DNA from: Sporosarcina sp. HYO08
GTDB lineage: Bacteria; Bacillota; Bacilli; Bacillales_A; Planococcaceae
NCBI RefSeq assembly: GCF_001563475.1
Contig: NZ_LPUT01000001.1
Coordinates: 372,001 to 436,000, forward strand
Direction of reading: 5' to 3'
DNA length: 64,000 nucleotides
The position numbers were made by a program, and so were the translations under genes. Positions within the stretch are counted from its first letter, which is position 1; every line of letters starts with the position of its first letter. The notes beneath the pieces were generated by a model. The model saw nothing but the letters and a program-made list of their open reading frames with translations, was not told the origin of the DNA and did not search any database. Of this stretch, positions 1 to 10,994 are shown in pieces.

Positions 1-2
1 AT

Positions 3-1211
3 GCTTTATTTTTAATTTTCCCGATCATGATCTACTTAATTTTCATAGAAGATCATAAAAATCAATTTAATCATATCGTTGTCTTTTTTTCAGTTATCTC
101 AATGGTACTGTGCATGCTTTTTCCAGTCAAATTAGAGGTTGGTTATATCGTAGATTTGCGCTATATTCCGTTTGCGGTTCTTGCTTTATACGGCGGTTAT
201 AAAAAGGTGTTTCCACTTTATATTGTGCTAAATGTGGTTCGTTTTTTTATTGGTGGAGATGGTGTCATCGAGTCTTTTCTTTACTCGACAGTTTTTTTTC
301 TGATCGTTCCGCTGCTCAGTAAAAAATTCAATCGTATGGGGCCAAAACAGCGTGTTGTCGCCGCTACGTCAATTGCGGTGTTAAATGTTTGTATTTACTT
401 GTCGCAAGTTTTCTATCTGTATAAAGGGAAATTACATATTTTTCGCTGGCTTGCGATCGACTCCATTTTAACGACGGCTACAGGGATGCTCTTTGTCGTT
501 CTTCTTTGTGAGAAAATCCGGTCGAATATAGAAAGCCGAAAGATGTACGTACATTCAGAAAAACTTGAAGTACTTAGTGAGTTGTCCGCAAGTATCGCCC
601 ACGAAATACGAAATCCGCTGACCGTTACGAATGGCTTCTTACAGCTGTTAAAAGGTTCCAAGTCTCTTTCCCCTGAGGAAAAGGCCTATATTGATTATTC
701 ATTGGACGAGCTACAGCGTGCGGAATCGATCGTAAGTGACTTTCTTGCGTATTCAAAGCCGCAATCCATCCATATGGTTACAGGCGATTTTAAAGAGGAT
801 ATCGAATACGTGGGAAATATTATGAAGCCTTACGCGAATACACATCGGGTTAAGATTCAGACACGATTTTCAAACACTTTGCAAAAGGATTACGATCAAA
901 ACCAACTTCGTCAATGTTTACTAAACCTATACAAAAATGGGATTGAAGCGATGAAAGAGACAGGCGGTATTTTATCGATCGATGTATTCGAACGGAAAAA
1001 ACAAATTATTATTCAAATAGGGGATACAGGCATCGGCATGACAGAGGAAGAAATTGAACAATTAGGGGATCCGTACTATTCGACGAAAAAAGAAGGTACG
1101 GGTCTTGGCATGCTAATGGTGTATAGTATCGTGCATAGTTTAAAAGGAAAAATTGATGTGAAAAGTAAAAAAGGTAAAGGAACAACTTTTCGATTGATCA
1201 TACCGGTTTAA
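3..1211 (+). CDS. KinB-like membrane sensor histidine kinase, 5' end cut by window
   Basis: The frame is open to the left edge of the window, so the N-terminus is missing; the first internal ATG is at 27. Numbering from that Met, about six hydrophobic segments fill residues 1-165. They are followed by a HisKA dimerisation domain with the phospho-acceptor His near residue 192 (context AHEIRNPL), then a HATPase_c domain with the N-box around 300-304, a G1 box DTGIGM near 333 and a G2 box GTGLGM near 358. This layout fits the sporulation kinase KinB or a related integral-membrane kinase that feeds phosphate to a response regulator or Spo0F. The role in the phosphorelay is inferred from family and from the sporulating background. 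No response regulator gene is adjacent. It ends just before a large hairpin terminator. Confidence 0.8.
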   Translation, partial: ALFLIFPIMIYLIFIEDHKNQFNHIVVFFSVISMVLCMLFPVKLEVGYIVDLRYIPFAVLALYGGYKKVFPLYIVLNVVRFFIGGDGVIESFLYSTVFFLIVPLLSKKFNRMGPKQRVVAATSIAVLNVCIYLSQVFYLYKGKLHIFRWLAIDSILTTATGMLFVVLLCEKIRSNIESRKMYVHSEKLEVLSELSASIAHEIRNPLTVTNGFLQLLKGSKSLSPEEKAYIDYSLDELQRAESIVSDFLAYSKPQSIHMVTGDFKEDIEYVGNIMKPYANTHRVKIQTRFSNTLQKDYDQNQLRQCLLNLYKNGIEAMKETGGILSIDVFERKKQIIIQIGDTGIGMTEEEIEQLGDPYYSTKKEGTGLGMLMVYSIVHSLKGKIDVKSKKGKGTTFRLIIPV

Positions 1212-1213
1212 GT

Positions 1214-1337
1214 GGGGGTTGTCCCAAAATGAAGATCCAGGCACCATCGAGCGCTAAAGATAGTATCGTGATTGAACAGTGATACTATGTTTTGACAGTG
1301 TTTAGCGGTGCCAGGCACTTCTGGGACAATCCTTTTT
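1214..1337. repeat. Large imperfect inverted repeat acting as terminator (GTGCCAGGCAC family)
   Basis: The outer arms are GGTTGTCCCA (1217-1226) and TGGGACAATCC (1322-1332), followed by a T run. Inside are pairing arms GCACC/GGTGC, GCGCTAAA/TTTAGCG and GATAGTATC/GATACTAT. The whole 120-base block folds into one long interrupted hairpin between the kinase and ruvA. The motif GTGCCAGGCACTT in its right arm recurs in the terminator at 13867. It looks like a mobile or amplified palindromic terminator unit. Confidence 0.7.
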
Positions 1338-1411
1338 AATTTGATTAGACAAATAGATAGAAAGTGCGTTCGTATGCTATAATCACTTAAGGCATAGGAG
1401 GAGAAGTAGCT

Positions 1412-2017
1412 GTGTACGATTACATAAAAGGTTTAGTTACGCGTGTGACGCCTGAATATATTACGTTGGAGCAGGGGGGCGTCGGCTGGCAAATTTTGAC
1501 GCCTAATCCATATGCGTTTCATAAAACAGAAGAAGTTCAACAAGTGTTTACTTATTTACATGTTCGAGATGATGCACAAATGCTTCTCGGATTTAAAACG
1601 TTAGAGCAGCGAGAGTTATTTAAAAAACTTATTACCGTTTCGGGCATTGGACCAAAAGGAGCGCTGGCGATTTTAGCAAATGGCATACCGGCGCAAGTCG
1701 TCAGTGCCATCGAACGTGAAGATGAAGGTTTTCTTGTACAATTTCCAGGCGTTGGAAAAAAGACAGCGCGTCAAATGATTTTAGATTTAAAAGGGAAGCT
1801 GCATGATTTATTTAGCGAAATTGAAATGCCGGATGAAGAAGTGACGTTATTAACACTCGTTGAAAACGATGCGCTCGACGAAGCGATCTTGGCACTCCAA
1901 GCACTCGGCTATTCACAGCGGGAACTAAACAAAGTGAAGCCAAAGTTGGAAAAAGAAGAGCACGACACAGAAGGCTATATGAAATTGGCTTTACGATTAT
2001 TATTAAAGCAAAAATAA
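1412..2017 (+). CDS. ruvA: Holliday junction branch migration protein RuvA
   Basis: The product is 201 residues, the usual RuvA length. It has an N-terminal OB fold (starting MYDYIKGLVTRV), a central helix-hairpin-helix pair (VSGIGPKGALAIL and FPGVGKKTARQMILDLKGKL, about residues 70-125) and the C-terminal three-helix domain that contacts RuvB (155-201). RuvA tetramers bind the four-way junction and load RuvB rings. The start is a GTG preceded by AGGAGGAG at good spacing. ruvB follows 90 bases downstream, so the pair is probably co-transcribed. A TATAAT hexamer at 1378-1383 could serve as its -10 element. Confidence 0.95.
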   Translation: MYDYIKGLVTRVTPEYITLEQGGVGWQILTPNPYAFHKTEEVQQVFTYLHVRDDAQMLLGFKTLEQRELFKKLITVSGIGPKGALAILANGIPAQVVSAIEREDEGFLVQFPGVGKKTARQMILDLKGKLHDLFSEIEMPDEEVTLLTLVENDALDEAILALQALGYSQRELNKVKPKLEKEEHDTEGYMKLALRLLLKQK

Positions 2018-2109
2018 GTTTGTAAACAAATGAATGGCGAATAGGCAGGCTGACAGTTTATGATAAAAGCTAGTTTGAACTGCTAGTGTGAGAAAGGATG
2101 GCGGACGGT

Positions 2110-3108
2110 GTGGAACGAGTCCTATCAGGAGAAGTGTCACAATTTGATGAACGATTCGAGCAGTCATTAAGACCGCAGTTTCTCCATCAGTATATTGGGC
2201 AAGAAAAGGTAAAGGACAATTTGAGTATTTTTATTGAGGCAGCGAAAGGGCGAAGTGAAAGCTTAGATCATGTTTTGCTGTATGGACCGCCTGGCCTTGG
2301 GAAAACAACGCTTGCCACCGTCATTGCCAATGAGATGGATGTTAATGTACGAATGACAAGCGGGCCTGCGATTGAACGGGCTGGAGACCTTGCGGCAGTC
2401 GTATCTTCACTTGAACCAGGCGATGTTTTGTTCATCGATGAAATTCACCGTTTAAACCGCGCGATTGAGGAAGTGCTGTATCCAGCCATGGAAGATTTTT
2501 GTCTCGATATTATTGTCGGTACGGGACCATCTGCACGCTCCATTCGTCTCGACTTACCGCCATTTACACTGATTGGCGCGACGACGCGCGCAGGATCATT
2601 GTCCGCACCGCTCCGAGACCGCTTTGGGGTTCCGCTTCGTCTAGAATATTACGATGTCAATCCTTTAACTGAAATTGTCATTCGAAGTGCAGGATTGTTT
2701 GATGTGGAAATCGATGAGCAAGCGGCCGGGGAAATTGCGCGCCGTTCACGAGGAACACCGCGAATTGCCAATCGGCTTTTACGGCGAGTGCGCGATTTTG
2801 CGCAAGTGAAAGGGAATGGCCAGATTACGGCGGGTATTGCTGCGGAAGCACTTGAACTGTTGCAAGTGGACTCTCATGGGCTCGACTACATTGACCATAA
2901 GCTATTAACGGGCATGATCGAACGTTTTCGCGGGGGGCCGGTTGGTATCGACACAATTGCAGCAAGTATTGGGGAAGAGTCGGTAACGATTGAAGATGTC
3001 TATGAGCCATACTTACTGCAAATCGGTTTTCTTCAGCGGACACCGCGGGGGCGTATTGCCACAAGGATGGCCTACGAACATTTCGGTTATAATTATCCGG
3101 AAGAGTGA
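2110..3108 (+). CDS. ruvB: Holliday junction branch migration ATPase RuvB
   Basis: RuvB is the AAA+ motor that pulls DNA through the RuvA-bound junction. Visible are Walker [10 protein letters not shown] (about residue 60), Walker B FIDEIHRL, sensor 1 GATTRAG, the arginine finger in LRDRFGVP, and the winged-helix C-terminal domain ([21 protein letters not shown]). I chose the GTG at 2110 because AAAGGA at 2091-2096 lies at workable distance from it. The ATG at 2098 sits directly on that ribosome binding site. The 2110 start gives 332 residues, close to the B. subtilis protein. Confidence 0.95.
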   Translation: MERVLSGEVSQFDERFEQSLRPQFLHQYIGQEKVKDNLSIFIEAAKGRSESLDHVLLYGPPGLGKTTLATVIANEMDVNVRMTSGPAIERAGDLAAVVSSLEPGDVLFIDEIHRLNRAIEEVLYPAMEDFCLDIIVGTGPSARSIRLDLPPFTLIGATTRAGSLSAPLRDRFGVPLRLEYYDVNPLTEIVIRSAGLFDVEIDEQAAGEIARRSRGTPRIANRLLRRVRDFAQVKGNGQITAGIAAEALELLQVDSHGLDYIDHKLLTGMIERFRGGPVGIDTIAASIGEESVTIEDVYEPYLLQIGFLQRTPRGRIATRMAYEHFGYNYPEE

Positions 3109-3144
3109 TTTATTTAATTTAATAAAGGGAGTTTATTTTAAAAT

Positions 3145-5336
<2,192 letters not shown>

Positions 5337-5379
5337 ATCTTGTATAATAAAAAACGTGATTGAAAGGGGGATTAATTGA

Positions 5380-5643
5380 ATGGAAAGCATAATGAGTTTA
5401 CTGCCTTTCATTGCGATGTTCGCAGTGATGTGGTTTCTACTAATTCGACCAGCGCAAAAGAGACAAAAAGCGACGAAACAAATGCAAAGCGAATTGAAGC
5501 GCGGAGATAAAGTCATTACGATCGGCGGCATCCATGGAACAATCGATGCAGTTGACGAAACATCTGTATTTTTAAAGGTGTCTGACAGTACGATCATGCA
5601 ATTCGATCGTCAAGCAGTTGGACGTGTCGTTGAAGTATCATAA
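5380..5643 (+). CDS. yajC: Preprotein translocase subunit YajC
   Basis: This 87-residue protein has a single N-terminal transmembrane helix (about residues 4-22, ending WFLLIRPAQKRQK) and a soluble domain with the family signature LKRGDKVITIGGIHGTIDAVDE. YajC associates with the SecDF accessory complex of the Sec translocon. It lies 43 bases after tgt behind a GAAAGGGGG ribosome binding site and is followed by a terminator. secDF itself is about 3 kb downstream here. Confidence 0.93.
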   Translation: MESIMSLLPFIAMFAVMWFLLIRPAQKRQKATKQMQSELKRGDKVITIGGIHGTIDAVDETSVFLKVSDSTIMQFDRQAVGRVVEVS

Positions 5644-5665
5644 GATTGAAGATGTATGAAAAGAT

Positions 5666-5709
5666 GATCGGCGAAGGGATAACATTCCAAATGCCGGTCG
5701 TCTTTTTTG
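5666..5709 (+). terminator. Rho-independent terminator after yajC
   Basis: GATCGGC (5666-5672) pairs with GCCGGTC (5693-5699), and a T6 run follows. It closes the queA-tgt-yajC unit. Confidence 0.8.
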
Positions 5710-5758
5710 TATAGTTCAGTAATGGTTTCGGGCATGCTTTCCTAAAAGGGGGGTGTCT

Positions 5759-6400
5759 ATGCCAGATTTAGTCATCATCGGTTTTCGGACCGTGCTCCTC
5801 TATGTGGTCATTTTGGTCATTTTACGGATCATGGGGAAGCGAGAAGTCGGTGAACTTAGCATTATTGACGTTGTTATTTTTGTTATTATGGCAGAAGTTG
5901 CTGCCATTTCACTTGATTCACCGGATAAAAAGCTATCGCATGCGATTGTACCGATGATTATTTTATTGTTTATCCAAATATTAACGTCGTTCATATCATT
6001 AAAAAGTAAGAAGTTTAGGGATATTGTGGATGGTGATCCAACACTCATTATTAGAGACGGTGTCATTTTGGAGTCTGAAATGCGGAAGCAGCGCTATAAT
6101 TTAGATGACTTATTTCAACAGCTTCGCGAACAGCAAATTGGTTCCGTATACGAAGTTTCATATGCCTTTTTGGAGCCTTCCGGCAATTTGTCGGTCTTTA
6201 AGTATGAAAATGTACAACCTGTTCTTGCTCTCATTTCCGATGGTGTCGTTCAAGAGAGACATTTAAAACTTGTCGGGAAAACAAAAGACTGGCTTGACAA
6301 AGAGTTGTCAAGCCATGGCATCTATGATGTGCGGCATGTTTTTTACTGTTCAATTGAAAATGGGGAGTTGAAATTCCAACTAAAAGAGAAGTTTCAATGA
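5759..6400 (+). CDS. DUF421 family membrane protein (YetF/YrbG-like)
   Basis: The product is about 213 residues. Three transmembrane helices occupy the first 80 residues (DLVIIGFRTVLLYVVILVIL, VVIFVIMAEVAAISL, IVPMIILLFIQILTSFISL), followed by a mixed alpha/beta cytosolic domain containing GDPTLIIRDGVI and MRKQRYNLDDLFQQLREQ, the hallmarks of DUF421. Members of this family are found in spore formers and some affect germination or the spore membrane. The biochemical role is unknown. The ATG at 5759 is favoured over the GTG at 5753, which is inside the AAAGGGGGG ribosome binding site. Its 3' end overlaps convergent spoVB by seven bases. Confidence 0.85.
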   Translation: MPDLVIIGFRTVLLYVVILVILRIMGKREVGELSIIDVVIFVIMAEVAAISLDSPDKKLSHAIVPMIILLFIQILTSFISLKSKKFRDIVDGDPTLIIRDGVILESEMRKQRYNLDDLFQQLREQQIGSVYEVSYAFLEPSGNLSVFKYENVQPVLALISDGVVQERHLKLVGKTKDWLDKELSSHGIYDVRHVFYCSIENGELKFQLKEKFQ

Positions 6401-7914
6401 CGACTTTTCGACAGTTTTTTGAATAGGAAAAAATCGCTTTTCTTTACTTGGCCTGTTAGCATCATAAGAATTAAAAGAAACAATACGGTGATCGAACATT
6501 CCATGAATAATCCTTCATCTCCGACTGGCAGAAAAATCGGGCGCATAATGCAAACTAAGATAAATGATAAATAAGGCAGTGCAAACATCCGAAATCCTGT
6601 AGCAGTTTCTTTGTTTTTTCGGAGCGTTGCAATATGAAGAAATGATGTGACCAGTACGCCGAAGCCAATGGCCAAAACAGCCCCCGCTTCTTGCAAGCCG
6701 GGCTGTGATGCAAGGATAAACATGACGCCCAGCTTCGCAACACCGCCGTAAACGGAGTTCATCATGCCGGCTTTTGCATCTCCAGTTGCTTGTAAAATCG
6801 AATAGAGCGGGCTTTGAATATAGTAAAAGAAAAAGACAGGCGCAAGAATTGACATATAAGAGGCACCATCTGTCACATGGAACAGTTTTTCAGCAAGCGC
6901 CTGTCCGTGTATGTAGAAAACTGCCGCCGCAAAAGTTCCTGTAATGGCGGATAACCGAAGCGACAAATGAATTCTTTCTTGAAGCTTGCGGACATTTTTC
7001 GAAGCAGCTGCAGCACTGACGGCCGGAACGAGTACAACAGACAATGCGTATGGGATGAACGACGGGAATAGCAAGAGTGGAATGAGAACGCCAGAAATGA
7101 CCCCGTATAGGGAAGTAGCCGCGACTGCCGCAATACCCGACATGCCCAGTGCCCGGATAAAGATGATAGGCTCTAAAAACCATGTGAAAGTTCCGAATAA
7201 CCGGCTTCCGGATGAAGGAAGGGCAATTTCGAGCAGCGGTTCCATTGGATATCGTTGTTGTTTTTCTTTTTTTTGTGCGACTTGCTTTTTACGCTGACGA
7301 TACTTGAAAAGTAAATACAATACAGACAAACCTTCAGCAATAAGTGTAATGCCCATTGCATAGGCGGCGTTTATTGCAGTTTGGTCGGACTGAAGTAAAT
7401 AGGGCAGCATCCAAGTGATGAGTGCGATGCGGCAAGCTTGTTCGATAATTTGTGACCATGCCGTTTCCTCAATACGAGCAATTCCTTGGAAATACCCGCG
7501 GATTAACCCGCCGATGGCTGCAATTGGAACAATGGCAATTCCGACATACAAAGTGGTGGAAGAGGCGGCATTGCCAAGCAGCGTTTCCGCTAGATAAGGA
7601 ACAAAAAGAATAGATGCGGGAATGAAAACAAGGGAAGTTAAAAGCGTGATAAATGTCGCTGTTTTCATCACTGCACCAAGCTTTGCGGATTGCCCTTTTG
7701 CATCGAGTTCGGCGATCACTTTCGCAAGTGCAATTGGAACCCCGAGCTGGACGAGCGATAGAAAAAAGATGAACGCTGGATAAGCCGTCATGTAAATACC
7801 GACTGCTTCTTCACCCGCAATTCGCATAAATTGAATCCGATAAACAAAACCGAGCAGCTTTGAAAGAAAGACAGCAGCCATTAAGACAACTGTACCTCGC
7901 ACAAATGACGACAA
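6394..7914 (-). CDS. spoVB: Stage V sporulation protein B, MATE/MOP flippase family
   Basis: This multi-pass membrane protein of about 506 residues has roughly 14 hydrophobic segments and the polysaccharide-flippase start GTVVLMAAVFLSKLLGFVYR. SpoVB-type proteins act in spore cortex synthesis, probably by moving lipid-linked peptidoglycan precursors. Upstream in-frame ATGs (7944, 7968) have no ribosome binding site, whereas a TTG at 7914 has AAGGAG eight bases ahead and yields the family-length N-terminus. A CATATG-N13-TATACGAA arrangement near 7949-7976 on this strand loosely resembles a mother-cell sigma-E/K promoter. It converges on the DUF421 gene with overlapping stop codons. Confidence 0.85.
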   Translation of the reverse strand: MSSFVRGTVVLMAAVFLSKLLGFVYRIQFMRIAGEEAVGIYMTAYPAFIFFLSLVQLGVPIALAKVIAELDAKGQSAKLGAVMKTATFITLLTSLVFIPASILFVPYLAETLLGNAASSTTLYVGIAIVPIAAIGGLIRGYFQGIARIEETAWSQIIEQACRIALITWMLPYLLQSDQTAINAAYAMGITLIAEGLSVLYLLFKYRQRKKQVAQKKEKQQRYPMEPLLEIALPSSGSRLFGTFTWFLEPIIFIRALGMSGIAAVAATSLYGVISGVLIPLLLFPSFIPYALSVVLVPAVSAAAASKNVRKLQERIHLSLRLSAITGTFAAAVFYIHGQALAEKLFHVTDGASYMSILAPVFFFYYIQSPLYSILQATGDAKAGMMNSVYGGVAKLGVMFILASQPGLQEAGAVLAIGFGVLVTSFLHIATLRKNKETATGFRMFALPYLSFILVCIMRPIFLPVGDEGLFMECSITVLFLLILMMLTGQVKKSDFFLFKKLSKSRH

Positions 7915-8002
7915 ATCAAACAACTCCTTCTCAATTCCGGACATTTCGTATACACTAAACCTATGCATATGGGCGCGGACTTACGACTCAAGTAGGAAAG
8001 GA

Positions 8003-8332
8003 ATGGAGAAGATGGCCATTGAATCTGAAAAAATCTTTACCCATACACTGCCGGCAATTGAAAGTAAAATGAAGGAATTCCATCTTTACGGTTATGAAGC
8101 GGTCACGGAAGAGGACATTTGGACGTACTGTATTCGTAAAAAATGGCGGAATAAAAATGTTGAATCGATGCGGATGCATGAAATCGTGAATGGTATTCTT
8201 AGCATTTCACCTGCTGAATATATGACATTCAAGCAGATTGAAGAACAGCGGGAGTCCGATTGGTTTTCGGATCTGAATCGCGCAGAATTGGAAACACTGC
8301 TTGCTCCGCCAAAATCGGAAAAGAAAAATTAA
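8003..8332 (+). CDS. comN: Post-transcriptional regulator, ComN family
   Basis: This small soluble protein (109 residues, or 106 from the ATG at 8012, which has better spacing to AAAGGA) has the ComN-type core YEAVTEEDIWTYCIRKKWR and VNGILSISPAEYMTFKQIEE. In B. subtilis ComN (YrzD) promotes accumulation of the comE operon message. The comE operon lies 45 kb downstream in this window, so a functional link is plausible but not shown here. It is divergent from spoVB, with only about 90 bases between the start codons. Confidence 0.75.
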   Translation: MEKMAIESEKIFTHTLPAIESKMKEFHLYGYEAVTEEDIWTYCIRKKWRNKNVESMRMHEIVNGILSISPAEYMTFKQIEEQRESDWFSDLNRAELETLLAPPKSEKKN

Positions 8333-8422
8333 TAGACTCCTATACGCAACTGTTTGACACATAGGAATCCGTGTTTCATAATGAGTAGTGTATTTTTAAA
8401 TGAATAACGACCACTAGATTTA

Positions 8423-8463
8423 GCAAATGTTTTTGTACTGAAAGCGAAGCGTCAGCTACAGAA
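8423..8463. repeat. Partial copy of structured intergenic repeat (5' module)
   Basis: A 41-base stretch beginning GCAAATGTTTTTGTACTGAA is identical to 33549-33589 inside the full repeat between alaS and ireB. Only this module is present here; the multi-hairpin 3' part is not recognisable. It lies in the 229-base gap ahead of secDF. Confidence 0.8.
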
Positions 8464-8561
8464 GTCCCTTTCTAGAAGTAGCGGGATGAATGCGAGAATG
8501 CATTTAGTTACATATTCGTTTGCGGTACCTTGCATTCAAATTAGAGGGGGAAAAAGGGATT

Positions 8562-10838
8562 ATGAAAAGTAGAGGACGGATTATAGCGTTCCTATTATTG
8601 CTCGTCGTTTTTGCAACGACGATTGGAACGACATCCAATCCGATTGTGAAAGATGTAAAGCTTGGACTTGATTTACAAGGCGGTTTTGAAGTTTTATATC
8701 AAGTTGAGCCGTTGAAGAAAGACGGAGAATCGAAAGTAACAGAGAGTATGGTGACGGATACGGCCAGTGCTCTCGGACGACGGGTCGATGTGCTCGGTGT
8801 AAGTGAACCGATCATTTCAGTCGAGTCAGGGAATCGTATTCGTGTACAGCTTGCCGGTGTAGAAGATCAGGAATCCGCACGTGAATTGCTTTCCACGCAA
8901 GCGAACTTAACGTTTAGGGATGCCAATGACAATTTGCTTCTCGATGGCACGGATTTGAAAGAAGGAAAAGCCAAAGCCAATTTTGGCGAAAATGGGAATC
9001 CAGTCGTTACGCTGGAAATGAAAGATCCTAATAAGTTTGGCGAAGTGACAACTAAAGTTTCAAGCATGCCGGCACCGGATAATGTACTTGTCATTTGGCT
9101 CGACTTTGAAGAAGGCGTCGATTCTTATAAAGAAGAGATGATGAAGCCGAATCCAGCATTTGTATCGGATCCGCGCGTACAATATCCGATCAACTCTTCA
9201 AATGTTGAGATCTCAGGTTCTTTTTCCGTTGAAGAAACGAAAAATCTCGCGGGTATTTTAAATGCTGGGGCATTACCTGTTCACTTAGAAGAAATTTATT
9301 CAACATCCATCGGTGCTCAGTTCGGTGAACAAGCGTTAAATAAAACAGTATTTGCTGGGACTATCGGTATTGCATTGATTTTCCTCTTCATGCTTGTGTA
9401 TTACCGCTTACCTGGATTTGTTGCCGTTGTTACACTATCGATCTATATTTATTTAATCTTGCTTGTCTTTACGCTGATTAATGGCGTACTGACATTGCCG
9501 GGGATCGCGGCGCTTATGCTCGGAGTCGGTATGGCAGTCGATGCGAATATCCTAACCTATGAGCGAATTCGAGAAGAACTTCGCGTTGGGAAATCGGTGA
9601 AGACATCATTCCAAGCAGGGGCGAAACAAGCATTCACGGCTATCTTGGATGCGAATATTACAACGATTCTAGCAGCGGTCGTTCTCTTCATCTTCGGGAC
9701 AAGCTCTGTTAAAGGGTTTGCATTGATCTTGATTATTAGTATTCTTGTCAGCTTTGTGACAGCTGTATGGGGATCCCGACTGTTGCTTGGCCTCTTGGTA
9801 AATAGCGGCAGCCTTGACGGAAAAACAGAACTTTTTGGTATTTCGAAAAAGAAAGTTCATGCTCCTGAAGAAGGATTAGAAACACTTGATCTTACAACGA
9901 AATTCGATCGCTTCGATTTTGTCGGTACGCGGAAGAGATTTTATGTGCTGTCGATGATTCTTCTTCTTGCAGGTGCGATTATGCTCGGTGTATTCAAACT
10001 GAATCTTGGTATCGATTTCTCGAGTGGTACACGTGTTGAAGTTCTGTCGAACGAACCATTGGTGGAAGCTGATCTTCAACAACAACTAGAAAAAATTGGC
10101 CATCCATCCAGTGATATCGTTATTTCTGGCGAGACTAAAAATATTGGTGTTGTCCGGTACAAAGAAGATTTCAATCAGGAAGAAGTCAACAAATTTAAAG
10201 CGGATCTTGCTGCGGTTTATGGTGCCGATCCGAATGTATCAACCGTTTCACCTACGGTCGGTAAAGAGCTTGCGAAAAACGCATTTTATGCACTGCTCTA
10301 TGCAGCCCTTGGCATTCTAGTCTACGTGGCTTTCCGTTTTGAATGGCGCATGGGGGCGGCGACAATTATTGGGCTTATCCATGACGCATTCTTTATGTTG
10401 GCTATATTCAGCATCTCGCGTCTTGAAGTAGACATTACATTCATCGCGGCCGTCTTGACGATTGTTGGGTATTCCATCAACGATACGATTGTTACGTTCG
10501 ACCGAATTAGGGAAAACCTTAATCGCCGCGGCACCATTAAGGATGCAGCGGAACTTGCGGATATTGTCAATAAATCCCTGCGTCAGACATTGGGACGCTC
10601 TGTCAATACAGTTCTGACTGTGGTCTTTGTCGTAGTGGCACTTATGCTAATGGGTGCTGAATCCATTCGACCTTTCTCGATTGCACTTCTGATCGGACTA
10701 ATCGCAGGAACCTATTCTTCGATTTTCATTTCCGCCCAAATTTGGTATGACTTGAAAAAACGAGAAATGAAAAATAAAGGGTCGATTAAAGTCGAGAAAG
10801 AGAAAAAGCAATGGGGATCAGACGAACCCGTTGTCTAA
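8562..10838 (+). CDS. secDF: Fused protein translocase subunits SecD-SecF
   Basis: This 758-residue single polypeptide joins SecD and SecF, as in Bacillus. It uses the proton gradient to aid late steps of Sec export. SecD features are the DLQGGFEVLYQV start, the large external loop and TM4 with GIAALMLGVGMAVDANILTYERI. SecF begins around residue 455 (DRFDFVGTRKRFYVLS, GIDFSSGTRVEV) and ends with AAVLTIVGYSINDTIVTFDRIRE. The two RND halves give 12 predicted membrane helices. The ATG at 8562 follows GAGGGGGAAAAAGGGATT. An earlier in-frame start has no support. Confidence 0.95.
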   Translation: MKSRGRIIAFLLLLVVFATTIGTTSNPIVKDVKLGLDLQGGFEVLYQVEPLKKDGESKVTESMVTDTASALGRRVDVLGVSEPIISVESGNRIRVQLAGVEDQESARELLSTQANLTFRDANDNLLLDGTDLKEGKAKANFGENGNPVVTLEMKDPNKFGEVTTKVSSMPAPDNVLVIWLDFEEGVDSYKEEMMKPNPAFVSDPRVQYPINSSNVEISGSFSVEETKNLAGILNAGALPVHLEEIYSTSIGAQFGEQALNKTVFAGTIGIALIFLFMLVYYRLPGFVAVVTLSIYIYLILLVFTLINGVLTLPGIAALMLGVGMAVDANILTYERIREELRVGKSVKTSFQAGAKQAFTAILDANITTILAAVVLFIFGTSSVKGFALILIISILVSFVTAVWGSRLLLGLLVNSGSLDGKTELFGISKKKVHAPEEGLETLDLTTKFDRFDFVGTRKRFYVLSMILLLAGAIMLGVFKLNLGIDFSSGTRVEVLSNEPLVEADLQQQLEKIGHPSSDIVISGETKNIGVVRYKEDFNQEEVNKFKADLAAVYGADPNVSTVSPTVGKELAKNAFYALLYAALGILVYVAFRFEWRMGAATIIGLIHDAFFMLAIFSISRLEVDITFIAAVLTIVGYSINDTIVTFDRIRENLNRRGTIKDAAELADIVNKSLRQTLGRSVNTVLTVVFVVVALMLMGAESIRPFSIALLIGLIAGTYSSIFISAQIWYDLKKREMKNKGSIKVEKEKKQWGSDEPVV

Positions 10839-10877
10839 TGTAGAGTTTTACTTTGAAAATTGAAAAGCAAATCGATG

Positions 10878-10919
10878 AAAGCACTGTCTGATCTCTCTCA
10901 TGAAAAGACAGTGCTTTTT
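10878..10919 (+). terminator. Rho-independent terminator after secDF
   Basis: AAAGCACTGTCT (10878-10889) pairs with AGACAGTGCTTT (10906-10917) and runs into a T stretch. Confidence 0.85.
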
Positions 10920-10994
10920 CATCGTGTGCTTTGACCATACTTTTCTTTCGATCGTGTGTGCCATCCGTTATAATGGAACGTAAGGATGTGAAAG

